This document shows, piece by piece, positions 22,660-29,018 of a stretch of 29,018 nt of DNA. Numbering within the stretch: the first letter of the stretch is position 1; each line of letters begins with the position of its first letter. Where the stretch lies: assembly GCA_039931435.1 (NCBI GenBank), contig JBDTRY010000024.1, positions 1-29,018 of the forward strand, in the 5' to 3' direction. The notes under the pieces were generated by a model. That model had not been told where the DNA came from. It made no database searches and saw nothing but the letters and a program-made list of their open reading frames with translations. Source of the DNA: JBDTRY01 sp039931435. Lineage in GTDB: Bacteria > Acidobacteriota > Thermoanaerobaculia > Gp7-AA8. Made by a program: the position numbers and the translations under genes.

Positions 22660-23568
22660 ATGACGGCATCAACTCAACTGCTTGCACCTGGTTCGTCGTC
22701 CACCGGCCCGAGGACCGAAGGGAAGGCGCATCCCGCGGGCGCCATCCGCCCGGACCCCAGGCTGTATCAGATTTTTGCCCTTTCCTCGCTACTCCTCTAT
22801 GGACTGGTCAGGTTGAATTTTCAGATTGCGATCGGGGAAATCCTGATCATCCTCACATTTTCTCTTTCCACCCAATACCTCTGCACGAAGTTGTGGCGGC
22901 TTCCTCGCTTCGATCCTCTGAGCGCGATGATCTCGGCGCTCTCCTTGATCCTGTTGCTGAGGACCAACTCCCTGGCGCTGATGGCGCTGGCCGCGATGAT
23001 CACCATCAGCAGCAAGTTCCTCCTGCGCTGGCGCGACAAGCACATCTTCAACCCGACGAACTTCGGCCTGGTGATCATGATCGTTGCCACTCCGGCGGTC
23101 TGGGTTTCGCCCTCTCAATGGGGAACGGCCACCTACTTTGCTTTCCTCCTGATTTGCCTGGGCGGCCTCGTCGTGAACCGCGCAGCACGCAGCGACGTGA
23201 CGTACGCATTTCTATTTTTTTACGTGGCCATTCTTTTTGGACGGGCACTCTGGCTCGGGGATCCCTTCTCCATTCCGCTGCGCCAGCTGCAAAGCGGCGC
23301 ATTTCTCATTTTCACTTTCTTTATGATCTCGGATCCCAGGACCACTCCGGATTCGCGTGCAGGACGGATCCTGTTTGCCGCCAGCGTAGCCATCGGGGCC
23401 GGCTTTGTTCAATTCGTCCTGTACCGCACGAACGCTTTGCTCTGGTCCCTGGCCATAGTGGCCCTGACCACGCCACTGATCGACCTGCTGCTGCCCGGCA
23501 GCCGCTACCGCTGGCTTTCGTCCCTCCAACCCCATCGACCTGTTCGTTCTGAAGGAGCTGCATCATGA
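22660..23568 (+). CDS. Orphan NqrB/RnfD-family membrane protein lacking the flavin motif
   Basis: A 302-residue polytopic protein with about eight hydrophobic segments after a soluble 33-residue N-terminus. Family signatures of PF03116 are visible: FNPTNFGLVIM (130-140), equivalent to the NPAxxG helix of RnfD and NqrB, and FFMISDPRTTPDS (220-232), equivalent to their TDPVTA segment. RnfD and NqrB carry covalent FMN on the Thr of an S/D-G-A-T motif. No such motif exists here; the only SGA is followed by Phe (SGAF, 212-215). The protein is also shorter than NqrB and most RnfD proteins, and no other rnf or nqr genes are present. GTG at 22657 and ATG at 22660 are adjacent; AGGAG at 22648-22652 fits the ATG better. 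Its ATGA overlap with the first DUF2330 gene shows coupling. Electron transfer is doubtful; a transport or scaffold role is open. Confidence 0.8.
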   Translation: MTASTQLLAPGSSSTGPRTEGKAHPAGAIRPDPRLYQIFALSSLLLYGLVRLNFQIAIGEILIILTFSLSTQYLCTKLWRLPRFDPLSAMISALSLILLLRTNSLALMALAAMITISSKFLLRWRDKHIFNPTNFGLVIMIVATPAVWVSPSQWGTATYFAFLLICLGGLVVNRAARSDVTYAFLFFYVAILFGRALWLGDPFSIPLRQLQSGAFLIFTFFMISDPRTTPDSRAGRILFAASVAIGAGFVQFVLYRTNALLWSLAIVALTTPLIDLLLPGSRYRWLSSLQPHRPVRSEGAAS

Positions 23569-24923
23569 AAAAGTGTTTTCTGGCTTTCGCCGTCGCATTT
23601 CTGACGCTGCCTGCGTCGCACCTCATGGCCTTCTGCGGCTTCTACGTCGCCAAAGCGGACACGAAGCTCTACAACAAGGCATCGCAGGTGGCCATTGTCC
23701 GCAGCGGGGACCGCACCGTAATGACCATGGCCAACGACTTCGAGGGCGACCCCAAGGAGTTTGCTATCGTCATCCCCGTCCCGACCGTACTGCAGAAAGG
23801 GCAGATTCACATCGCCGACAAAGCTCTGCTCGATCATCTCGATAATTACTCCTCGCCCAGACTCGTCGAGTACACCGACGACAATCCCTGCCAGAGGCGC
23901 TACCTGGAAGAGGCCATGGCCGCTCCGATGGCCATGCAGAAATCCGACGCCGCGGCTCGACGGCGCGCCGACAGCCTGGGGGTAAAGATCGAAGCGCGTT
24001 ACACGGTCGGTGAGTACGACATTCTCATCCTCTCCGCCAAACAGAGCAGCGGCCTCGAAACCTGGCTCGTGGAGAGCGGCTACAGGATCCCGGCCGGTGC
24101 CAGCAGCGTCCTGGACAGCTACGTCAAACAGGGCATGAAGTTTTTTGTGGCCAAAGTCAATCTGCAGGAACAATCCAAGCTCGGCTTCAAGTATCTCCGC
24201 CCCATCTCGGTGGCCTACACCTCTGCCAAATTCATGCTCCCCATCCGTCTGGGTACGGTGAACTCAAAAGGCACGCAGGAGCTCTTCATCTACGCCATCA
24301 CTCCCAAGGGCCGCGTGGAGACTACGAACTACCGCACCGTCAAGCTTCCTTCCAACGTCGATGTCCCTGTCTTCGTCAAGGATCAGTTCGGACAGTTCTA
24401 CAAGGCCATGTTCAACCGCCAGGTGATCCGGGAAAACATGAAGGTGGTCTTCCTCGAGTACGCCTGGAACATGGCCTCCTGCGATCCCTGCTCGGCCGAG
24501 CCTCTGTCGCAGGCCGAGTTGCGCGAGCTCGGCGCATTCTGGCTCGGAGACAACCAGAACCTCTACGGCGGCCAGCAGGCCTTCCTCACGCGCCTGCACG
24601 TTCGCTACGACGGTCCGCATTTTCCCGAGGATCTCTTTTTCCAGGAGACCGGGGACTCGGAGAGTTTTCAGGCCCGCTACGTTATGCATCATCCATGGAC
24701 CGGCGACGACTCCTGCCGCGAGGCCGACAACTATCGCGCTGCGCTTCCAGGGCGCAGAGAGACGGAAGCTCTGAATCTGGCAAACATCACCGGCTGGAAC
24801 GTGAATGACATCCGCCGGAATATGGGAATCAATCGTACGGCCACGGTCACGCCTCCTGCCGCTAAGGCAACGCCTCCGCCAGCGGATGAGAAGAGCTGGT
24901 GGGACAAGATCTGGCACCGCTGA
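23565..24923 (+). CDS. Exported DUF2330-domain protein, copy 1
   Basis: A 452-residue secreted protein of the DUF2330 family, function unknown. Residues 1-22 are a Sec signal peptide (KKCFLAFAVAFLTLPASHLMA). The mature protein begins FCGFYVAKADTKLYNKASQV, the family hallmark, followed by RSGDRTVMTMANDFEGDPKE and FAIVIPVPTVL. Cysteines in CGF, NPC, CDPC and DSC could form disulphides. A variable linker (about 108-138) and a Pro/Ala-rich segment before the end (TVTPPAAKATPPPADE) differ from copy 2; both copies end in a Trp-rich tail (SWWDKIWHR here). No membrane anchor or lipobox is seen, so it is probably periplasmic or released. The ATG overlaps the RnfD-like stop by four bases. Residues about 140-371 are encoded by DNA identical to copy 2. 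Confidence 0.88.
   Translation: MKKCFLAFAVAFLTLPASHLMAFCGFYVAKADTKLYNKASQVAIVRSGDRTVMTMANDFEGDPKEFAIVIPVPTVLQKGQIHIADKALLDHLDNYSSPRLVEYTDDNPCQRRYLEEAMAAPMAMQKSDAAARRRADSLGVKIEARYTVGEYDILILSAKQSSGLETWLVESGYRIPAGASSVLDSYVKQGMKFFVAKVNLQEQSKLGFKYLRPISVAYTSAKFMLPIRLGTVNSKGTQELFIYAITPKGRVETTNYRTVKLPSNVDVPVFVKDQFGQFYKAMFNRQVIRENMKVVFLEYAWNMASCDPCSAEPLSQAELRELGAFWLGDNQNLYGGQQAFLTRLHVRYDGPHFPEDLFFQETGDSESFQARYVMHHPWTGDDSCREADNYRAALPGRRETEALNLANITGWNVNDIRRNMGINRTATVTPPAAKATPPPADEKSWWDKIWHR
23983..24679 (+). repeat. 697-base tract identical to 25386-26082 (copy 1)
   Basis: Reading both strings base by base, I find no difference between this tract and the one starting 1403 bases downstream. Identity stops abruptly: the base before differs (G here, A there), and after GGCCCGCTA the copies read C here and T there. 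Flanking coding sequence is similar but carries many synonymous changes, so the tract is more recent than the duplication itself. Confidence 0.9.
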
Positions 24924-24964
24924 GCCGAATGGCGGGGCCAGGATAGACAGAGAAGGAGGCTCGA

Positions 24965-26296
24965 ATGAACAGGACCATTACAGCAATCGTCTTTTCGATG
25001 GTGGCGTTGCCCGCCGCTCCCCTGCTGGCCTTCTGCGGCTTCTACGTGGCTAAGGCCGACACAAAGCTCTACAACAAGGCTTCGCAGGTAGCGATCGTCC
25101 GCAGCGGGGATCGCACCGTCATGACCATGGCCAACGACTTCGAGGGCGACCCCAAGGAGTTCGCCATCGTAATTCCCGTCCCCACCGTGCTGCAAAAGGG
25201 GCAGATTCACATCGCCAACAAAGCACTGCTCGATCATCTCGACAACTACTCTTCTCCCCGACTCGTCGAGTACACGGACGAGAATCCTTGCGCGCCTCGG
25301 CCACTGCGCATGCCGATGTCCATCGGTATGGCTTCCGGCGCCTCCAACATGGCCAGGGACGAACAGCGGGCCAAGAGCCTGGGGATAAAGATCGAAGCGC
25401 GTTACACGGTCGGTGAGTACGACATTCTCATCCTCTCCGCCAAACAGAGCAGCGGCCTCGAAACCTGGCTCGTGGAGAGCGGCTACAGGATCCCGGCCGG
25501 TGCCAGCAGCGTCCTGGACAGCTACGTCAAACAGGGCATGAAGTTTTTTGTGGCCAAAGTCAATCTGCAGGAACAATCCAAGCTCGGCTTCAAGTATCTC
25601 CGCCCCATCTCGGTGGCCTACACCTCTGCCAAATTCATGCTCCCCATCCGTCTGGGTACGGTGAACTCAAAAGGCACGCAGGAGCTCTTCATCTACGCCA
25701 TCACTCCCAAGGGCCGCGTGGAGACTACGAACTACCGCACCGTCAAGCTTCCTTCCAACGTCGATGTCCCTGTCTTCGTCAAGGATCAGTTCGGACAGTT
25801 CTACAAGGCCATGTTCAACCGCCAGGTGATCCGGGAAAACATGAAGGTGGTCTTCCTCGAGTACGCCTGGAACATGGCCTCCTGCGATCCCTGCTCGGCC
25901 GAGCCTCTGTCGCAGGCCGAGTTGCGCGAGCTCGGCGCATTCTGGCTCGGAGACAACCAGAACCTCTACGGCGGCCAGCAGGCCTTCCTCACGCGCCTGC
26001 ACGTTCGCTACGACGGTCCGCATTTTCCCGAGGATCTCTTTTTCCAGGAGACCGGGGACTCGGAGAGTTTTCAGGCCCGCTATGTCATGCATCATCCCTG
26101 GACTGGAAACGACACCTGCCGCGAAGCCGACAACTATCGAGCCGCGCTTCCCGGCAGGCTCGAGAAGGAAGCTTCGAACCTGGCAGGCCTTACCGGATGG
26201 AATCTGAACGAGATTCGCGGAAACATGAACATCCGCGCATCAAACCGCACGCCAGAGGAAGAAAAACCCTGGTGGAACACGCTCTGGAACCGTTAG
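24965..26296 (+). CDS. Exported DUF2330-domain protein, copy 2
   Basis: A 443-residue paralogue of the preceding gene. The signal peptide (residues 1-23, NRTITAIVFSMVALPAAPLLA) differs in sequence, but the mature start FCGFYVAKADTKLYNKASQV is the same. The linker at about 108-139 reads NPCAPRPLRMPMSIGMASGA and is unlike copy 1. Residues about 141-372 are identical at DNA level. The C-terminus lacks the Pro/Ala-rich stretch of copy 1 but keeps a Trp-containing end (PWWNTLWNR). The ATG at 24965 has AAGGAGG about seven bases upstream. The 41-base gap and same strand suggest one operon with copy 1 and the RnfD-like gene. Keeping two exported copies with different linkers and tails but one shared core suggests that the core binds a common partner; this is inference. 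Confidence 0.88.
   Translation: MNRTITAIVFSMVALPAAPLLAFCGFYVAKADTKLYNKASQVAIVRSGDRTVMTMANDFEGDPKEFAIVIPVPTVLQKGQIHIANKALLDHLDNYSSPRLVEYTDENPCAPRPLRMPMSIGMASGASNMARDEQRAKSLGIKIEARYTVGEYDILILSAKQSSGLETWLVESGYRIPAGASSVLDSYVKQGMKFFVAKVNLQEQSKLGFKYLRPISVAYTSAKFMLPIRLGTVNSKGTQELFIYAITPKGRVETTNYRTVKLPSNVDVPVFVKDQFGQFYKAMFNRQVIRENMKVVFLEYAWNMASCDPCSAEPLSQAELRELGAFWLGDNQNLYGGQQAFLTRLHVRYDGPHFPEDLFFQETGDSESFQARYVMHHPWTGNDTCREADNYRAALPGRLEKEASNLAGLTGWNLNEIRGNMNIRASNRTPEEEKPWWNTLWNR
25386..26082 (+). repeat. 697-base tract identical to 23983-24679 (copy 2)
   Basis: Second member of the identical pair, covering the middle and most of the C-terminal half of the DUF2330 coding region. The tract keeps the reading frame in both genes. 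Confidence 0.9.
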
Positions 26297-27150
26297 TTCC
26301 CTCGTTCGCGGTTACGCTCGGGATCAGAAGGCGCCGGATCCTGCCTCCGCTCACCTGCAGCCATTGAATGTTTTCGATTCCTCAGCGAGATGAGGATGCC
26401 GACGATCATCAGCGCCGCGAGCACGAGAGAAGACGTGATCCGGCTCAGGTTCAGTCCACCCATGGCCAGAGGCTTGGTGAGTGTGTCGCCGAGGGTTGCC
26501 CCGAGAGGGCGGGTCAGAACGTAGGCAGACCAGAAGATCGTGCTCTTGGGAATGCCGGTGAAGAAATGCGCTGCAGCCACGAGCACGAGCAAGCCGGCAA
26601 AGATCAACGCCCCACGCTGAAAACCCAGTCCGGTATCGTCGGCCACGCAATCGCCGAGGGCAGTTCCGAGAGTGTTCGAGACGAGGATCGCCACCCAGTA
26701 GAAGACCTCATCGCTGCCTTTGGTGATGTGCTCGAACTTGATCGCTCCGGTGAATCGCCGCCAGAGAAAGAGCAACGCCAGGACTGCAAGAAACAGAATG
26801 ATCGACGACCTGATATAGCCGAGACCGAGCGTCCGGTCGAGGTAGTCCGACATCGTCGTTCCCACCGTGGTGGTAGTGACGACCACAAACCAGTACAAGA
26901 AGGGGTGATAACGCCTGGCGATGACTTGAATGGCCACGCCCACGACGAAGAATGTGAGGAATATGAGCGTACTGACCGCGTAACCGAGGTTCAGTGTCAT
27001 GGACAGGGCGTCCCCACCCGTCTCGCCCACCGTCGTCGCCAGAATCTTGATCACCCAGAACAGCAGAGTGACCTGGGGAACTTTACTGACGATGCCGAGG
27101 AATCGATCCGTATCGGATGGAGAGATTTCTTCAGCGTGCTGCGTTGTCAA
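26293..27150 (-). CDS. DUF347-repeat integral membrane protein (COG4705 type)
   Basis: A 285-residue membrane protein of unknown function built from four internal repeats. Each repeat has a helix ending in a G-x-T/A-x-x-D motif: VGETGGDAL (41-49), VGTTMSDYL (96-104), LGTALGDCV (161-169) and LGATLGDTL (216-224). About eight hydrophobic segments are spaced accordingly; the last 25 residues are charged and cytoplasmic in character. The four membrane-embedded acidic residues suggest ion or small-solute transport by a pseudo-symmetric unit, but this is inference from the pattern. The start is TTG at 27150, supported by AAGGAG five bases upstream. It converges on DUF2330 copy 2; the TAA and TAG stops overlap at 26293-26296, leaving no room for a terminator. 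Confidence 0.85.
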   Translation of the reverse strand: MTTQHAEEISPSDTDRFLGIVSKVPQVTLLFWVIKILATTVGETGGDALSMTLNLGYAVSTLIFLTFFVVGVAIQVIARRYHPFLYWFVVVTTTTVGTTMSDYLDRTLGLGYIRSSIILFLAVLALLFLWRRFTGAIKFEHITKGSDEVFYWVAILVSNTLGTALGDCVADDTGLGFQRGALIFAGLLVLVAAAHFFTGIPKSTIFWSAYVLTRPLGATLGDTLTKPLAMGGLNLSRITSSLVLAALMIVGILISLRNRKHSMAAGERRQDPAPSDPERNRERGN

Positions 27151-27243
27151 ACGATCTCCTTACTCAGGGATGGCCAGTAGACGACTGCAATTCTCGAACC
27201 CTCTCGTGGCGGGCATCATCTATCGCAAAACCGCAAACCCTCG

Positions 27244-27350
27244 TAAGGCCGCACGGGACGCAGCCGGTAGTCTCCGGGAGAGGTTCATCGATTCCGCGTT
27301 CTCGGAGGGTAGGGAAAGCAGTCGGCCACACGCCGTGCTGTCCTGCGGGC
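27244..27350. repeat. REPIN-like element, copy 2
   Basis: Left unit 27244-27280 begins TAAGGCCGCACGGGACGCAG and matches the left unit of copy 1 (12976 on) at about 28 of 37 positions. Right unit 27318-27350, with CGGCCACACGCCGTGCTG, matches at about 22 of 30 positions. Spacing and order are the same as in copy 1. The internal hairpins are more decayed. It lies between the DUF347 gene and the 3' end of tRNA-Asp. Confidence 0.6.
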
Positions 27351-27363
27351 ATTTGAGGTTGAT

Positions 27364-27440
<77 letters not shown>

Positions 27441-27804
27441 GCATGGGTTGGACTTCTGGGAACGGCGCGCCGGAATGTCGAATTCCCGCGCGGCTCGGGG
27501 CGATTGAGCGCTCAACTGCATGCCTCAGCATGAAGCCCCGGAAGCGCCGCGATGCTACTGGCTGGGCAGAGGGGTGTCAAGGTTGCGGGGATGATCGTGG
27601 TTTGCATCGTCGGGGCTTCCACGGCCGAACCTTGTGAAGTTCGGCTGCGCTTTCGGGCAACCGGGAAGGTAGAAGAGATCCTTCGCTCGACGCTTCAGGA
27701 TGACACGCCCTGGTAGTCGTGTCATTTCCCGGCACCGGCGTCTTTACTCTTCACCCATTCTGTGGCGTGGCAGACCAGCAGCGCGTCATCCGACAAATGA
27801 ACAA
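27441..27804. other. Gene-free spacer upstream of tRNA-Asp
   Basis: This 364-base region between tRNA-Asp and the 3' end of rfbC contains a TGTCATCC-family element (27675-27732) and a 12-base perfect palindrome TTGAGCGCTCAA (27504-27515). Short open frames across it have neither ribosome sites nor protein-like composition. I see no convincing tRNA promoter box. Confidence 0.5.
27675..27732 (-). repeat. TGTCATCC-family element, reverse-orientation copy
   Basis: Read on the minus strand it starts with the same 21 bases as 14087-14107 (CCGGGAAATGACACG...), then a six- to seven-base variable gap, then TGTCATCCTGAAGCG and GAAGGATCTC. It therefore matches the left half of the element at 14087-14212, in the opposite orientation and without the right arm. 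Confidence 0.7.
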
Positions 27805-28356
27805 TTACTGGTACACCGGAAGCACCGCGGCATCACGGAGCCTCGGCAGGGCCGCGTCCTTTGCCGAGAGAATCGGCTCGGTGAGCGGCCAGGCCACTCC
27901 GATTTCCGGGTCGTTCCAGATGATGCCCCGATCCGACTCTCCGTCGTAGGGTTCGGTGCATTTGTAGACCATCTCCGCTTCCGGCGTGAGCAGGCAGAAT
28001 CCATGAGCGAACCCGGGAGGAATCCACAACTGCCGTCTGTTTCCGGCCGACAGTTCGCAGCTAACCCATTTCCCGAAGTGAGGCGAGCCTCGACGGATGT
28101 CGACGGCCACGTCGAATACGCTCCCTGAAATCACTCGCACCAGCTTGCCCTGCGCCTTCGGCTCCTGATAGTGCAGGCCGCGAACGACCGGCCCCCGGGA
28201 AAAGGAGTGATTGTCCTGGACGAAAGGGAACTCGATCCCGGTCGCTTCGGCGAGCTTCGCGGCGTGATAGGTCTCCATGAAGAATCCACGGTCGTCGCCG
28301 ACGACCTTCGGCTCGATGACCAGGACTCCGGGAAGCTCGGTTTCGATGACTTTCAT
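27805..28356 (-). CDS. rfbC: dTDP-4-dehydrorhamnose 3,5-epimerase
   Basis: A 183-residue cupin enzyme that epimerises C3 and C5 of dTDP-4-keto-6-deoxyglucose in dTDP-L-rhamnose synthesis; also called RmlC. The length equals that of the Salmonella enzyme. Conserved parts: substrate-binding DDRGFFMETY (21-30) and QDNHSFS (47-53), catalytic His62 in VRGLHYQ, LVRVISGSVFDVAVDIRRGS, the cupin strand LWIPPGFAHGF (110-120), Tyr131 in VYKCT and Asp167 in LSAKD, which together match the family His-Asp-Tyr set. The ATG at 28356 gives the standard N-terminus; the frame is open to 28464 but the extension does not fit the family. No Shine-Dalgarno sequence is seen. The other rhamnose genes (rfbA, rfbB, rfbD) are not in the window. 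It is divergent from metG. Confidence 0.94.
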   Translation of the reverse strand: MKVIETELPGVLVIEPKVVGDDRGFFMETYHAAKLAEATGIEFPFVQDNHSFSRGPVVRGLHYQEPKAQGKLVRVISGSVFDVAVDIRRGSPHFGKWVSCELSAGNRRQLWIPPGFAHGFCLLTPEAEMVYKCTEPYDGESDRGIIWNDPEIGVAWPLTEPILSAKDAALPRLRDAAVLPVYQ

Positions 28357-28482
28357 GATGAGGACAAAAACCGCAGCAAGGATAATGCATCGGTCAACTT
28401 TGCCGGTCTTTTCATGATAGCCGAGCGGCGCAAGTTCGTTTGGAACCTCTGGCCATCGCCCCAAATGACCGGCAGGACGGAA

Positions 28483-28488
28483 TATACT
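28483..28488 (+). promoter_or_regulatory. -10 box upstream of metG
   Basis: TATACT, five bases before a GTG at 28494 and 52 bases before the metG ATG. No clear -35 box. If transcription starts six to eight bases downstream, the metG mRNA begins at or near that GTG. Confidence 0.4.
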
Positions 28489-28493
28489 GCCGG

Positions 28494-28544
28494 GTGCCGT
28501 CGGGTTCTCCGGGGGTTCAGCTGCTCACATTTGCACAACGATGA
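28494..28544 (+). CDS. Possible 16-codon leader ORF overlapping the metG start
   Basis: A GTG-initiated frame of 16 codons (VPSGSPGVQLLTFAQR) whose TGA overlaps the metG ATG as ATGA. The TATACT box five bases upstream gives it the leaderless layout seen at other genes here. metG itself has no Shine-Dalgarno sequence, so translation could reach it by termination and restart. The peptide has no run of Met codons, so classical attenuation is not indicated. Such a short frame could be chance. Confidence 0.25.
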   Translation: MPSGSPGVQLLTFAQR

Positions 28545-29018
28545 AACCCTTCTACATAAGCACAGCGATTCACTACGTCAACGACCTGCCGCATATCGGG
28601 CATATCTACGAGAATGTCGTCGGCGATGTCATCGCTCGTCATCGGCGAGCCGCCGGCGATGATGTTTTCTTCCTCACCGGAACCGACGAGCACGGCCAGA
28701 AGATCGAACGCTCGGCCTCGAAGCAGGGCATCCTCCCGATCGAGCTCGCTGACCGCGTCGTTGCCGTCCATCAGGAACTCTGGAAGCGGTTGGGGATCTC
28801 CAATGACGACTTCATCCGCACCACCGAGGCCCGCCACCGCTTTTCAGTCTACGAACTGATCCGCCGCATCGGCGAGCGAATGCCCGACGACATCTACCTC
28901 GGGGAACACAGCGGCTGGTATTGCAGCAACGAAGAGACGTTCGTCCCCGACACCCAGGTCGTGAACGGGAAGTGTGAGAACGGCCATCCCGTCGAGCGCA
29001 CCACCGAACAGAATTTCT
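28541..29018 (+). CDS. metG: Methionyl-tRNA synthetase, 5' part
   Basis: The first 159 codons of a class I aminoacyl-tRNA synthetase that charges tRNA-Met; the window ends inside the gene. The N-terminus MKPFYISTAIHYVNDLPHIG carries the HIGH motif (PHIGH) of the catalytic Rossmann fold, followed by TGTDEHGQKIERSA, typical of MetRS. The knuckle region begins near HSGWYCSNEETFV and includes Cys residues at YCSNE and GKCENGH, which fit a zinc-binding connective domain. The KMSKS loop and anticodon domain are beyond the end. The ATG at 28541 matches the family start; there is no Shine-Dalgarno sequence, and a short overlapping frame upstream may couple translation. Confidence 0.95.
   Translation, partial: MKPFYISTAIHYVNDLPHIGHIYENVVGDVIARHRRAAGDDVFFLTGTDEHGQKIERSASKQGILPIELADRVVAVHQELWKRLGISNDDFIRTTEARHRFSVYELIRRIGERMPDDIYLGEHSGWYCSNEETFVPDTQVVNGKCENGHPVERTTEQNF

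Noticed and set aside
24731..25576. 281-residue and 222-residue minus-strand frames that resemble each other (also 23505-24173)
   Set aside because: Their similarity only mirrors the two DUF2330 paralogues on the other strand; no independent coding evidence.
27504..27515. Perfect 12-base palindrome TTGAGCGCTCAA as an operator
   Set aside because: A single copy with no second site and no clear promoter; a chance palindrome of this length is plausible in 29 kb.

Overview
The window is a GC-rich bacterial chromosome segment with housekeeping genes (three tRNAs, rlmI, metG, rfbC), a pilB-type ATPase, transporters, two-component genes and several secreted proteins of unknown function. There are no phage, conjugation, transposase or CRISPR genes. 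A Gram-negative envelope is implied by the MacA/MacB-like efflux genes and the PilB-type ATPase. The mix of DUF2330 proteins, an RnfD-like orphan, a YbjN-like protein, NHL propellers and many start-proximal TAnnnT promoter boxes fits Acidobacteriota best. That placement is an inference of low to moderate confidence.

Layout. 1-53: 3' end of tRNA-Arg(CCG). 110-4609: a PAS protein, an APC-family amino-acid permease, a secreted alpha/beta hydrolase and a SAM methyltransferase. 4610-4906: dispersed repeats. 4907-8644 (minus): pilB, a LytTR response regulator and its LytS/YehU-like histidine kinase; kinase and regulator overlap by four bases. 8905-10275: a POT-family peptide transporter, divergent from the kinase. 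10283-11476 (minus): rlmI. 11813-14047: a YbjN-like protein, a probable lipoprotein and a double-domain universal stress protein. 14311-14385: tRNA-Val(TAC). 14681-17944: a MacA-MacB type tripartite efflux operon (adaptor, ATPase, permease). 18096-19128: two convergent single-domain receivers with a hairpin between them. 19410-20528: a secreted NHL beta-propeller. 20545-22537 (minus): an ABC-2 exporter ATPase and permease pair. 22660-27150: an unusual membrane/secreted cassette. 27364-27440: tRNA-Asp(GTC). 27805-28356: rfbC. 28541-end: 5' part of metG.

The most unusual locus is 22660-27150. An orphan NqrB/RnfD-family membrane protein lacks the covalent-FMN S/D-G-A-T motif. It overlaps by four bases the first of two tandem DUF2330 genes for exported proteins. 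The two DUF2330 copies share an uninterrupted 697-base identical tract flanked by clearly diverged sequence, which looks like recent gene conversion or an assembly effect. A four-repeat DUF347 membrane protein converges on the second copy, and the two stop codons overlap.

Two further signals run across the window. At least seven genes have a TAnnnT or near-consensus -10 box ending only 6-8 bases before an ATG or GTG, the arrangement of leaderless mRNAs; this decides several starts. The intergenic regions carry two families of short structured repeats: a REPIN-like paired hairpin (two copies) and a TGTCATCC...GGGATC family (several copies, two of them near tRNA genes).
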